A DNA stretch of 64,000 nucleotides, taken from assembly GCA_036656795.1 (NCBI GenBank), contig JAVXHR010000006.1:41431-105430 (forward strand), written 5' to 3'. The stretch's first letter is position 1, and each line of letters opens with the position of its first letter. The notes under the pieces were generated by a model. That model saw only the letters and a program-made list of their open reading frames with translations, searched no databases and had not been told where the DNA came from. Position numbers and translations under genes: made by a program. This stretch comes from CAUPWF01 sp036656795 (GTDB lineage Bacteria > Bacillota > Clostridia > Lachnospirales > Lachnospiraceae). This document shows positions 53,341 to 61,764 of this stretch, piece by piece.

Positions 53341-54384
53341 GTGTATACATATAAGAGATTTTCTGAAAACAGAACAGAGGAAGAGCGCATTAATATTTAC
53401 AATCAGCGAATTAAAGATGCGATAGAGCTATATCAAAAATATCATACGGAATTTGTGGATAGAGATTGTCCCTTTTGTGAGTATCATATGAGCCAAGAAG
53501 AGGCTAAAGAGTTTGCGCAGGAAAGATTTCATAATACATATGAAGTGGTATGTTGTAAACACTGTAATTCGCTATATGTAAATCCGTGTCCGACACAGGA
53601 AATGCTGAACGAGTACTATATGTATGGAAAGTGTAATGAACTGTTAGAAGAAGTGTATAAAAAAAGAGCAAAGAAAAAAAGTAGTGACATATTGGATTCT
53701 CGTGTGATATGTATTGCAAAGTATATTGAGAACATTAAGAAAGATGAGATTAAATTACTTGAATTAGGCTGTAGCTCTGGCGGATTTTTGTATAGACTTA
53801 AAGAATATTTAAAGTTTATTGATTCAAACAAAAAAGTGAGGTTGGTTGGAGTGGATACCAACCGGGGAGCTATTGAAAGTAATACAGATCAAGAATTGGA
53901 ATTGTATTTTGGGACAGCGGAGGAATTTTTGCGTACAACAGATATCTGCTTTGATATTGTATGGCATACGGAATTAATAGAACATATCATTAATCCTGGG
54001 GAGTTGTTTCAAATGTTGTATAAAAAAATGAATAAAGGAGCATATATGATATTTACAACGCCAAATGCATATTCTCTTGAGATGAAAACACTTAGTTATA
54101 ATGCGCCAAGGCCATTGGCTCCCAGTATTTTCCCACCCATGCATTTGAACGCTTTTAGTACAATTAACGTATCACATTTTGCAATAAAACATGGATTTTC
54201 TGTAGTCACCATTGAAACACCGGGAGAATTCGATCTAGACATGCTTGAGCTGCAAAGAGAGAGTAATAATAATGAGATGGTATTAGATATTTTGAAAATG
54301 GATGAAAATACCAAAGGATTAGTACAGGCGATTTTGGCAAAAACCGGAGGAAGCAGTCACATGCGTTGTGTATTGCAAAAATAA
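53341..54384 (+). CDS. Class-I SAM methyltransferase with zinc-ribbon-like N-terminus
   Basis: This 347-residue protein begins at GTG and has cysteines C43-x2-C46 and C72-x2-C75 that could form a zinc ribbon, then a Methyltransf_23-like domain: LLELGCSSGGFLYRL (SAM motif I, about residue 139), GVDTNRG, WHTELIEHIINPGELF and PPMHLNAFS. Set between PEP mutase and decarboxylase, it may methylate the phosphonate or a sugar; substrate unknown. Its end overlaps no gene; the decarboxylase follows within 39 bp. Confidence 0.8.
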   Translation: MYTYKRFSENRTEEERINIYNQRIKDAIELYQKYHTEFVDRDCPFCEYHMSQEEAKEFAQERFHNTYEVVCCKHCNSLYVNPCPTQEMLNEYYMYGKCNELLEEVYKKRAKKKSSDILDSRVICIAKYIENIKKDEIKLLELGCSSGGFLYRLKEYLKFIDSNKKVRLVGVDTNRGAIESNTDQELELYFGTAEEFLRTTDICFDIVWHTELIEHIINPGELFQMLYKKMNKGAYMIFTTPNAYSLEMKTLSYNAPRPLAPSIFPPMHLNAFSTINVSHFAIKHGFSVVTIETPGEFDLDMLELQRESNNNEMVLDILKMDENTKGLVQAILAKTGGSSHMRCVLQK

Positions 54385-54422
54385 AGTCATTGCATATAAC
54401 AGTCAGAAAGGAAAGTGATCAA

Positions 54423-55562
54423 GTGATAGATGCCAAGAAATTCTTGAATAGTTTAAAACGTATCCATGTAGATTTCTATACCGGTGTGCCGGATTCCCAA
54501 TTAAAATTCTTTTGTAATGAGATTTACAGAAATACTAAACTGGGAATAGATCATATTGTAACGGCCAATGAAGGGGCAGCAGTAGGGTTGGCTTCAGGTC
54601 ATTATCTTGCATCTGGGAAACCAGCATTGGTATATATGCAGAACAGTGGCATTGGAAATGCATTAAATCCCATTGTCTCTTTGGCAGATGAACATATTTA
54701 TAAAATCCCCATGGTTTTTGTTATTGGTTGGCGCGGAGAGCCGGACACGAAAGATGAACCACAGCATGTGTTTCAAGGGATGATCACCGAAGAGCTAATG
54801 AATGTGCTACATATTCCATATGTAGTCTTAAGTAAGCAGACAACAGAAGAGGAAGTAAATGCGTATATTCAGCAGGCAGGTGAAATTATTGGACAAGAAC
54901 GAAGCATGGCATTTCTTGTGAAAAAAGGTGCATTTGAAGGTGATGATGTAGCCTATCCAAGTTACGGTACCATGACAAGAGAAGAAGCAATGGAAGTCAT
55001 TATTGCACAGGAAAGCGTCCCATCTGTGTATGTATCAACCACAGGGAAATTATCAAGGGAGTTGTATGAATTAAGAGAACAAAGAAAGGAAACCCATGGA
55101 CAAGATTTTTTGACTGTTGGTTCTATGGGACATGCTTCTATGATTGCCATGGGTATTGCCTTAGAAAAGAATGCATATCGTGTGTGGTGCTTGGATGGTG
55201 ATGGGGCAGCTCTTATGCATATGGGCAGTATGGCATTAGTGGCACATACTAATTGTAAGAATATGGTGCATGTGGTATTTAATAATGGCGCCCACGAAAC
55301 AGTGGGAGGTATGCCGGTAGTATATGGAAGAGCAGATTTTTCAGCCATAGCTAAAGCATGTGGATACCAATATGTGGAACAAGCAGAGGATATAGAAAGT
55401 CTACAAGCTGCGCTGCTTAGAATACAAGCATCAAAAGGAACTTGTTTTTTAGAGGTAAAAGTGTCACTTGAATCCCGTAAGAATCTTGGAAGACCCTCCA
55501 ATACACCAATGGAGAATAAGAAGTTGCTTATGGATTTATTAGAAGCAAATAAAAAGGAGTAA
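54423..55562 (+). CDS. aepY: Phosphonopyruvate decarboxylase
   Basis: This 379-residue thiamine-diphosphate enzyme has FYTGVPDSQLKFFCNEI, VTANEGAAVGLASGHYLASG, MVFVIGWRGEPDTKDEPQH and the ThDP-binding CLDGDGAALMHMG...FNNGAHE motif, all diagnostic for Ppd. It pulls phosphonopyruvate to phosphonoacetaldehyde, making the mutase step run forward. I start at GTG 54423 because AAAGG lies about 11 bp upstream and the length matches the family; an upstream in-frame extension overlaps the methyltransferase gene. Confidence 0.94.
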   Translation: MIDAKKFLNSLKRIHVDFYTGVPDSQLKFFCNEIYRNTKLGIDHIVTANEGAAVGLASGHYLASGKPALVYMQNSGIGNALNPIVSLADEHIYKIPMVFVIGWRGEPDTKDEPQHVFQGMITEELMNVLHIPYVVLSKQTTEEEVNAYIQQAGEIIGQERSMAFLVKKGAFEGDDVAYPSYGTMTREEAMEVIIAQESVPSVYVSTTGKLSRELYELREQRKETHGQDFLTVGSMGHASMIAMGIALEKNAYRVWCLDGDGAALMHMGSMALVAHTNCKNMVHVVFNNGAHETVGGMPVVYGRADFSAIAKACGYQYVEQAEDIESLQAALLRIQASKGTCFLEVKVSLESRKNLGRPSNTPMENKKLLMDLLEANKKE

Positions 55563-55568
55563 TACTAT

Positions 55569-56675
55569 ATGTTAAGAAACAAGAAAAAAGTTATGGTTGT
55601 TTTCGGCACAAGACCGGAAGCTATTAAGATGTGTCCCTTAGTAAAGGAATTAGAGAGCCGAGATACACTTAAGACCATTGTATGTATTACAGGCCAACAC
55701 AAGGAGATGTTAGACCAAGTATTGCATTCTTTTCATGTAGTTCCCACTTATAATTTAGCAGTCATGAAAGAAAACCAGACCTTATTTGATATCACGTCTG
55801 CCATATTGTTGAAGATGCGTCAGATATTAGAGTCAGAACACCCGGATATAGTTTTGCTTCATGGAGATACATCTACCACATTTTCAGTGGCACTGGCGTG
55901 CTTTTACTTACAGATTCCCGTAGGACATGTAGAGGCAGGACTGCGTACATATGACATCTATTCACCATATCCAGAGGAATTTAATCGACAGGCAGTGGGA
56001 ATTATAGCAAGGTATCATTTTTCCCCTACCATTAAAGCAAAAGAGAATCTCTTAAAAGAAGGAAAACCGGAGACGGGAATATTTGTTACAGGAAATACAG
56101 CAATTGATGCATTACATATGACTGTTTTGTCCGAATATTCACACCCTGAATTGACTTGGGCAAAGGGAAGTAGATTGATTCTTATTACAGCTCATAGGCG
56201 AGAGAATATCGGAGAGCCTATGAAGAATATGTTCGCTGCTATAAGACGGATATGTGATGAGTATGAAGATGTTAAAGTAATCTATCCCATTCATATGAAT
56301 CCTGTTGTGCGAGAGATTGCTTCAAAAGTATTGGGAGTAGATGAAAGAATCCATATTATTGAACCATTAGATGTGATTGATTTCCACAACTTTATGTCTC
56401 AGTGTTATCTGATTCTAACAGATAGTGGAGGGATACAAGAGGAGGCACCATCACTTGGAAAACCGGTACTTGTTATGCGAGATACCACAGAGAGACCGGA
56501 GGGAATAGAAGCCGGGACACTAAAATTGGTGGGAACGAATCAGGATTCTATCTATCAGAATTTCAAACTACTGTTAGAAGATGCAGAAGAATATCGAAAG
56601 ATGAGTCAAGCACATAATCCATATGGAGATGGAACAGCTAGTGTGAAAATTGCGGATATTGTAGAAGCGTTGTAA
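55569..56675 (+). CDS. wecB: UDP-N-acetylglucosamine 2-epimerase (non-hydrolysing)
   Basis: This 368-residue protein has VMVVFGTRPEAIKMCPLV, LLHGDTSTTFSVALACFYLQIPVGHVEAGLRT, EFNRQAV, ITAHRRENIGEP and LTDSGGIQEEAPSLGKPVLVMRDTTERPEG, the classic WecB/MnaA blocks. It makes UDP-ManNAc. It differs from the CapG-type paralogue at 40203, which lacks the RREN/GGIQEEA pattern in this form. Confidence 0.95.
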   Translation: MLRNKKKVMVVFGTRPEAIKMCPLVKELESRDTLKTIVCITGQHKEMLDQVLHSFHVVPTYNLAVMKENQTLFDITSAILLKMRQILESEHPDIVLLHGDTSTTFSVALACFYLQIPVGHVEAGLRTYDIYSPYPEEFNRQAVGIIARYHFSPTIKAKENLLKEGKPETGIFVTGNTAIDALHMTVLSEYSHPELTWAKGSRLILITAHRRENIGEPMKNMFAAIRRICDEYEDVKVIYPIHMNPVVREIASKVLGVDERIHIIEPLDVIDFHNFMSQCYLILTDSGGIQEEAPSLGKPVLVMRDTTERPEGIEAGTLKLVGTNQDSIYQNFKLLLEDAEEYRKMSQAHNPYGDGTASVKIADIVEAL

Positions 56676-56698
56676 TAATTACTGCAAAGGAGAAGTCT

Positions 56699-57580
56699 AT
56701 GAAAGGAATTGTTCTAGCCGGAGGATCGGGTTCACGCCTATATCCATTAACAAAAGTCACATCAAAGCAATTGCTGCCAATCTATGATAAACCGATGATC
56801 TATTATCCGTTGTCTATATTAATGGAGGCGGGGATTCGGGATATCTTATTAATATCTACCCCGGAAGACACTTCAAGATTTGAAACATTGCTTGGAGATG
56901 GGCATCAATTTGGGTTGCATCTTTCGTATGCAATTCAAGAACAGCCAGAGGGGTTAGCACAGGCGTTTATTATAGGGGCTGATTTTATAGGGAAGGATTC
57001 GGTTGCTATGGTATTAGGTGATAATATCTTTCATGGGCATGGATTAAAGAAACGTTTAAAACAAGCGGCTAATAAAAAAACAGGAGCCACTATCTTTGGA
57101 TATTATGTGGAGGATCCTGAACGATTTGGGATTGTAGAGTTTGATATATATGGAAAAGTGGTTTCTATTGAAGAGAAACCAGAGATTCCCAAGTCGAATT
57201 ACTGTGTGACCGGATTATATTTCTATGATAATCATGTAGTAGAATATGCAAGAAAATTAAAACCATCGAAGAGAAATGAGTTAGAGATTACAGATTTAAA
57301 CCGCATATATCTAGAACAGGACACCTTAAGTGTAGAATTGTTAGGCCAGGGTTTTACATGGTTAGACACGGGAACCCATGAATCCCTTGTAGATGCAACA
57401 AATTTTGTGAAAACGATAGAAGCACATCAACATAGAAAGATTGCTTGCCTGGAAGAGATTGGATTCTTGAATGGCTGGGTAAGTGAAGTGCAATTGAGAG
57501 ATACTTATGAGAAGCTAAAAAACAATCAATATGGGTTGTATATCAAAGCAATATTAGATGGGAAATATATCGATAAATAA
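56699..57580 (+). CDS. rmlA: Glucose-1-phosphate thymidylyltransferase
   Basis: This 293-residue protein has MKGIVLAGGSGSRLYPLTKVTSKQLLPIYDKPMIYYPLS, here cited in part, and LGDNIFHGHG, EEKPEIPKSNYCVTGLYFYD and WLDTGTHESLVDA. It begins the dTDP-L-rhamnose pathway. AAAGGAG precedes the ATG; genes rmlA-B-D-C follow in order. Confidence 0.97.
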   Translation: MKGIVLAGGSGSRLYPLTKVTSKQLLPIYDKPMIYYPLSILMEAGIRDILLISTPEDTSRFETLLGDGHQFGLHLSYAIQEQPEGLAQAFIIGADFIGKDSVAMVLGDNIFHGHGLKKRLKQAANKKTGATIFGYYVEDPERFGIVEFDIYGKVVSIEEKPEIPKSNYCVTGLYFYDNHVVEYARKLKPSKRNELEITDLNRIYLEQDTLSVELLGQGFTWLDTGTHESLVDATNFVKTIEAHQHRKIACLEEIGFLNGWVSEVQLRDTYEKLKNNQYGLYIKAILDGKYIDK

Positions 57581-57597
57581 ATGGAGAACAAAAGAGT

Positions 57598-58623
57598 ATG
57601 AAGATATTAATTACAGGTGGAGCAGGATTTATTGGCGGAAATTTTGTACAGTATATGGTCAATAAATATCCGAAATATAAGATCGTGAATTTGGACTTAT
57701 TAACTTATGCCGGGAATCTAGAAACATTACAATCAGTAGAGAATCAGCCCAATTATAAGTTTGTCAGAGGTGACATTGCAAATAGAGTATTTGTTATGAA
57801 CCTCTTTCAAAAAGAACGATTTGATATGGTAGTTAATTTTGCAGCAGAAAGTCATGTGGACCGTTCAATAAGAGAGCCAAGTATTTTTCTTCAAACGAAT
57901 GTAGTTGGAACTCAGGTTTTATTAGATGCATCAAAAGAATATCAGGTGCAACGATATCATCAAGTATCTACAGATGAAGTGTATGGGGATCTTCCACTTG
58001 ATAAAGTGGACACATATTTTACGGAAGAAACACCAATTCATACGTCCAGTCCTTATTCTGCTTCTAAGGCAAGCGCAGATTTATTTGCACTGGCCTATGA
58101 ACGAACCTATCATCTACCGGTAACTATTTCTCGGTGTTCTAATAATTATGGGCCATATCAATTTCCGGAAAAACTTCTTCCACTTATGATAAGCAGGGCT
58201 TTAGCGGACCAGCCACTTCCAATCTATGGAACAGGAAAAAATGTGCGTGATTGGCTTCATGTATCCGATCATTGTGAAGCGATTGATCTGATTCTACATA
58301 AGGGACAACCTGGACAGATTTATAATATTGGTGGACATCAAGAACGCACCAATCTAGAGGTAGTCCAGACCATCTTACAAACATTACATAAACCAGAGAG
58401 CTTAATTCAATATGTGCCAGACAGACCGGGACATGATAGACGCTATGGGATAGACCCAACAAAGATAGAGACAAAACTTGGCTGGAAACCACAGTATTGC
58501 TTTGATACAGGTATTATTAAGACAGTTGAATGGTATCTGGAACATCAGGAATGGTGGAAAAATATATTGAGTGGAGCATATACTTCTTATATAGAAGAGA
58601 TGTATGGAGAACAATTAAGATGA
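57598..58623 (+). CDS. rmlB: dTDP-glucose 4,6-dehydratase
   Basis: This 341-residue SDR has ITGGAGFIGGNFVQYM, NFAAESHVDRSI, STDEVYGDL, the catalytic Y-x3-K (YSASKASADLF), SNNYGPYQFPEKL and GTGKNVRDWLHV. It produces dTDP-4-keto-6-deoxyglucose. The stop codon overlaps the rmlD start (ATGA at 58620). Confidence 0.97.
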   Translation: MKILITGGAGFIGGNFVQYMVNKYPKYKIVNLDLLTYAGNLETLQSVENQPNYKFVRGDIANRVFVMNLFQKERFDMVVNFAAESHVDRSIREPSIFLQTNVVGTQVLLDASKEYQVQRYHQVSTDEVYGDLPLDKVDTYFTEETPIHTSSPYSASKASADLFALAYERTYHLPVTISRCSNNYGPYQFPEKLLPLMISRALADQPLPIYGTGKNVRDWLHVSDHCEAIDLILHKGQPGQIYNIGGHQERTNLEVVQTILQTLHKPESLIQYVPDRPGHDRRYGIDPTKIETKLGWKPQYCFDTGIIKTVEWYLEHQEWWKNILSGAYTSYIEEMYGEQLR

Positions 58624-59516
58624 GAGTATTGGTAACTGGAGCAAATGGACAGGTAGGGATAGCTGTAATAGAAGAATTAGAACGATCTGGTCATGTGGCT
58701 ATAGGGGTAGACCATAGTCATATGGACATTACCAGCCCCGAAGTGGTGGAATCTGTTGTAGGAGCAGCACAGGTAGATGGAATTATTCATTGTGCCGCAT
58801 ATACCGCGGTAGATACAGCAGAAGAGGAGCAGGAGCTTTGCCAAAAGGTCAATGGATATGGAACAGAAAATCTGGCCAAGACCTGTAATAAATTGGGATT
58901 AAAGATGTTGTATGTAAGTACGGATTATGTGTTCTCTGGAGAGAACGATGGAGATAAAAGTACAGAAAAAGATAAATATGAAGATAAATATAAAGAGAAT
59001 GTAAGACCTTGGGAACCAGAAGACCGATGTCAACCAGTAAATGTTTATGGACGGAGTAAACAAGAGGGAGAATTGGCAATTCAAACATGGTTGGATGCTT
59101 ATTTTATTGTTCGCACTTCCTGGGTGTTTGGAGAGCATGGCAAGAATTTCCCACAGACGATGTTGCGACTTTCCGAAACCAAAGAACAACTCAGGGTAGT
59201 GGCAGATCAGATTGGCTCCCCTACTTATACAGCAGATTTGGCTCGGTTACTTGTAGAGATGATACAAACTCAAGAGTATGGAATTTATCATGCAACCAAT
59301 GAAGGGTTTTGTAGTTGGTATGAATATGCGTGTGAGATTTTTCGTCAAGCAAATATCCCAATAGAGATAACTCCTGTAACCAGTGAGGAATTTTTAACGA
59401 AGGCAAGAAGACCAAAGAATAGTCGGTTGAGCAAAGATAACTTGGAGACCCATGGATTTCATAGACTGCCACCTTGGCAAGAAGCATTAAGCAGATATTT
59501 AAAGCATATTATATAA
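58620..59516 (+). CDS. rmlD: dTDP-4-dehydrorhamnose reductase, with charged insertion
   Basis: This 298-residue SDR has LVTGANGQVGIAV, HCAAYTAVDTAEEE, STDYVFSGEN, YGRSKQEGE and RTSWVFGEHGKNF. Between the STDYVF and YGRSK motifs (about residues 106-130) it carries a repetitive charged stretch with KDKYEDKYKEN that typical RmlD enzymes lack. The start at 58620 overlaps the rmlB stop. It gives dTDP-L-rhamnose. Confidence 0.94.
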   Translation: MRVLVTGANGQVGIAVIEELERSGHVAIGVDHSHMDITSPEVVESVVGAAQVDGIIHCAAYTAVDTAEEEQELCQKVNGYGTENLAKTCNKLGLKMLYVSTDYVFSGENDGDKSTEKDKYEDKYKENVRPWEPEDRCQPVNVYGRSKQEGELAIQTWLDAYFIVRTSWVFGEHGKNFPQTMLRLSETKEQLRVVADQIGSPTYTADLARLLVEMIQTQEYGIYHATNEGFCSWYEYACEIFRQANIPIEITPVTSEEFLTKARRPKNSRLSKDNLETHGFHRLPPWQEALSRYLKHII

Positions 59517-59555
59517 GCAAAATCCCCAAAGAAACATTGGCTAGGAGGAAAAGAT

Positions 59556-60110
59556 ATGGGAAAATTAAAAGTAATACCATGTAAGATAGAGGGACTGTAC
59601 GTAGTAGAACCTGAGGTTATAGGAGATGCGAGAGGATATTTTATAGAGACCTATCAGCAAAAAGACTTTGCAGAAGCAGGGCTTGATATGGTATTTGTGC
59701 AAGACAACCAATCCATGTCAGTGAAACATGTGTTACGTGGACTGCATTTTCAAAAGCAGTACCCACAGGGAAAACTAGTGCGAGTGGTTCGAGGTGCTGT
59801 ATATGATGTGGCAGTGGATATTCGTAAAGATTCCCCCACTTTTGGGCAATGGTTTGGCATGGAATTATCTGCGGAGAATAAAAAACAATTCTATATTGCA
59901 GAGGGGTTTGCACATGGTTTTTATGTAGTATCTGAAGAAGCGGAGTTTTGCTATAAATGTACAGATTTTTACCACCCCGGTGATGAGAGTGGTATCGCTT
60001 TTGATGATCCTGATATCGGAATTAAATGGCCGATAAAAGATCGAAAGCAGTTAATTCTATCAGAAAAAGACAAAACATGGGCAGGCTTACATACTACGAT
60101 ATCTTTCTAA
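59556..60110 (+). CDS. rmlC: dTDP-4-dehydrorhamnose 3,5-epimerase
   Basis: This 184-residue cupin has GYFIETYQQKDF, FVQDNQSMSVKHVLRGLHFQ, GKLVRVVRGAVYDVAVDIRKDSPTFGQW and EGFAHGFYV. Last gene of the island; its 3' end overlaps the end of the convergent HTH gene by 17 bp. With rmlA, B and D the full dTDP-rhamnose set is present. Confidence 0.96.
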   Translation: MGKLKVIPCKIEGLYVVEPEVIGDARGYFIETYQQKDFAEAGLDMVFVQDNQSMSVKHVLRGLHFQKQYPQGKLVRVVRGAVYDVAVDIRKDSPTFGQWFGMELSAENKKQFYIAEGFAHGFYVVSEEAEFCYKCTDFYHPGDESGIAFDDPDIGIKWPIKDRKQLILSEKDKTWAGLHTTISF

Positions 60111-61509
60111 TTGATGGAATCTTACGCCAGGCCTGTTCAAAGACCACAGTGGAGGTATCCAATAATGTAGATTGGGTGCTAAGTTTAGCATAGTCAGTGT
60201 GTAGTGTGAATAACCATGTATCCTGGGAGCAAAAGCAATATTCAGAAGGAACAAGGCGTTCTTCCTCTTCGTCTAGAAAGCAACCCATCATGTGTGGATG
60301 CTCTGCAATCATTTGTTTGGTAGAAGTAGAGAGTCGTTGAAACTGCTCCCCATTCATAAAGATAGGTTTTTCAATGAGATAAGATAAAAAATCACAAGGA
60401 ACGGTGGAACTTTGTTGAAATTCATTGATGATGCGATTGGAATAAAAGAAAATCATACGAGATGTCACATGCTCGGCAACCTGAGTATTCCAAGATGATA
60501 ATAAGGAGTCATGTAAAGTGATACAATGTTGTATCACCACTTGGTCTACATGATTTGCTTCCAAAACTTCTAATAATAATTCTTTTATAAAAAATATTTC
60601 TGGTATATAAAAATTACAATAGACAATGGGAGCCATTAAAAGTGTCGGTTTGTTTAAAAGATAGCTTGCGCTGCATTCACGAAACATGGGATTGCAGCTT
60701 TTTTTGACAAATTCTACAATGCCTTGGTGTTGCATAATACTATAAGTATCGGTAAACACAGTGGAATAAGACTGTCCTTTTGACATGGAAAGCCCCATTA
60801 CGGACATGGTATGCTCAAGGCAGAAAAAAGAAAACCAATAGATATCTTCGTCGAAATATTTATGATAATAGATAAGTACATTCTTATGAAAGAGTACTTT
60901 GCCACAGGAGATAAATAGTTGAACAAAATTCTCTTGATATAAGGAAAAATGAAAAATCATCTCCAGTGTAAATCCGGATTCTAATAATTCATACATGCGA
61001 GTTGTCCATGATGCGGCATAAGCCTCATCTTCTACCAACCATTGAAATTGTTCACAGTCAATAGTAATCATCTTACAAGGGTGTTCTTGCTTAGAAGCAA
61101 CAGCAAGTAGTTGGTCAATTGCTTTGCGCCGTCCCTTTTGTTCTCCATAGATGCTGATTTCAGCAGTATAAAGAGCATCTTGTTCATCACGGTAGGAGTT
61201 AGGTATGGCTACATAGGTATCATTTAAAAAACGAACAAGGCAATGATTCACATCTTCAAGATTGTTCTTCTCTTCATCGGGATATACCTGGTCAAAAAAA
61301 TTCTGTAAGATACGATTCCCCAATTTAAAATTTGCGTCCAATAGATAGGTAACTACTTCGTCATAGTAGCCGGATTTATTCGTTAGTTGTCTGGTGCCAC
61401 GTTTCCACTTACTAACTAAGCTTACATCTACGTGGAGATAGCGTGAAAGTTCGGTAGAAGATATCTGTAATAATCGAGTAACACAACCGAGATTAGAAAG
61501 TTTTTTCAT
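60094..61509 (-). CDS. HTH-domain regulator-like protein with unknown C-terminal domain
   Basis: This 471-residue protein starts with a lambda-repressor-like helix-turn-helix (LLQISSTELSRYLHVDVSLVSKWKRGTR, residues about 13-40, given here in part). The remaining 430 residues have no domain I recognise; they contain alternating aromatic-rich helices and an island of acidic residues (DEEEERL). AGGAGG precedes the ATG. It is convergent with rmlC and divergent from the amidase gene, and probably regulates one or both, perhaps through the 61626-61643 palindrome. Confidence 0.72.
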   Translation of the reverse strand: MKKLSNLGCVTRLLQISSTELSRYLHVDVSLVSKWKRGTRQLTNKSGYYDEVVTYLLDANFKLGNRILQNFFDQVYPDEEKNNLEDVNHCLVRFLNDTYVAIPNSYRDEQDALYTAEISIYGEQKGRRKAIDQLLAVASKQEHPCKMITIDCEQFQWLVEDEAYAASWTTRMYELLESGFTLEMIFHFSLYQENFVQLFISCGKVLFHKNVLIYYHKYFDEDIYWFSFFCLEHTMSVMGLSMSKGQSYSTVFTDTYSIMQHQGIVEFVKKSCNPMFRECSASYLLNKPTLLMAPIVYCNFYIPEIFFIKELLLEVLEANHVDQVVIQHCITLHDSLLSSWNTQVAEHVTSRMIFFYSNRIINEFQQSSTVPCDFLSYLIEKPIFMNGEQFQRLSTSTKQMIAEHPHMMGCFLDEEEERLVPSEYCFCSQDTWLFTLHTDYAKLSTQSTLLDTSTVVFEQAWRKIPSIRKIS

Positions 61510-61592
61510 TCTTTATTATTCCTCCTGTTACATTGCTGTCAAATATCTGTCCTTGTATCATTATGGACAAAGGGGCTTACCCTCTTTTAAAA

Positions 61593-61605
61593 TATGTTTG
61601 CATCG
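61593..61605 (+). repeat. Direct repeat copy 1 (TATGTTTGCATCG)
   Basis: This 13-mer matches 61733-61745 (TATGTTTGCTTCG) at 12 of 13 positions. Copy 1 lies just before a TATAAT box, copy 2 next to the ribosome site of the amidase gene, 140 bp apart. A pair of protein-binding sites is possible. Confidence 0.5.
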
Positions 61606-61607
61606 CA

Positions 61608-61613
61608 TATAAT
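61608..61613 (+). promoter_or_regulatory. Candidate -10 box of the amidase gene
   Basis: A perfect TATAAT lies 152 bp before the amidase start. The region 17 bp upstream (TTTTAA) is a poor -35 box, so an activator may be needed. The palindrome below begins 12 bp further on. Confidence 0.4.
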
Positions 61614-61625
61614 ACAACTATCAAA

Positions 61626-61643
61626 GAAATTTAGCTAAATTTC
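61626..61643. promoter_or_regulatory. 18-bp perfect palindrome, candidate operator
   Basis: GAAATTTAGCTAAATTTC is a perfect 18-bp palindrome near the middle of the 255-bp gap between the divergent HTH gene and the amidase gene. No T run follows, so it is not a terminator. Its position near the predicted amidase transcription start suits an operator of a dimeric regulator. Confidence 0.6.
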
Positions 61644-61732
61644 CTGTAACTGAAATTATAAACATGCAATCATTATATGAATCGTTCACCTTTATTATAT
61701 CATATTTGTAGGGTAACATCTACTATCATATG

Positions 61733-61745
61733 TATGTTTGCTTCG
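61733..61745 (+). repeat. Direct repeat copy 2 (TATGTTTGCTTCG)
   Basis: Second copy of the 13-mer at 61593; it ends 19 bp before the amidase ATG and just before AAGGAGA. Confidence 0.5.
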
Positions 61746-61764
61746 AGTGGAAGGAGATATAAAC

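Noticed and set aside
54366..54422. N-terminal extension of phosphonopyruvate decarboxylase
   Set aside because: It overlaps the methyltransferase gene and exceeds family length; GTG 54423 fits.
54962..55501. 179-residue open frame on the minus strand inside the decarboxylase gene
   Set aside because: No ribosome site, no recognisable domain, and it is a shadow of a well-supported gene.
49568..55562. 2-aminoethylphosphonate pathway
   Set aside because: No PhnW/AEP transaminase is found; a dehydrogenase-type reductase is in its place.
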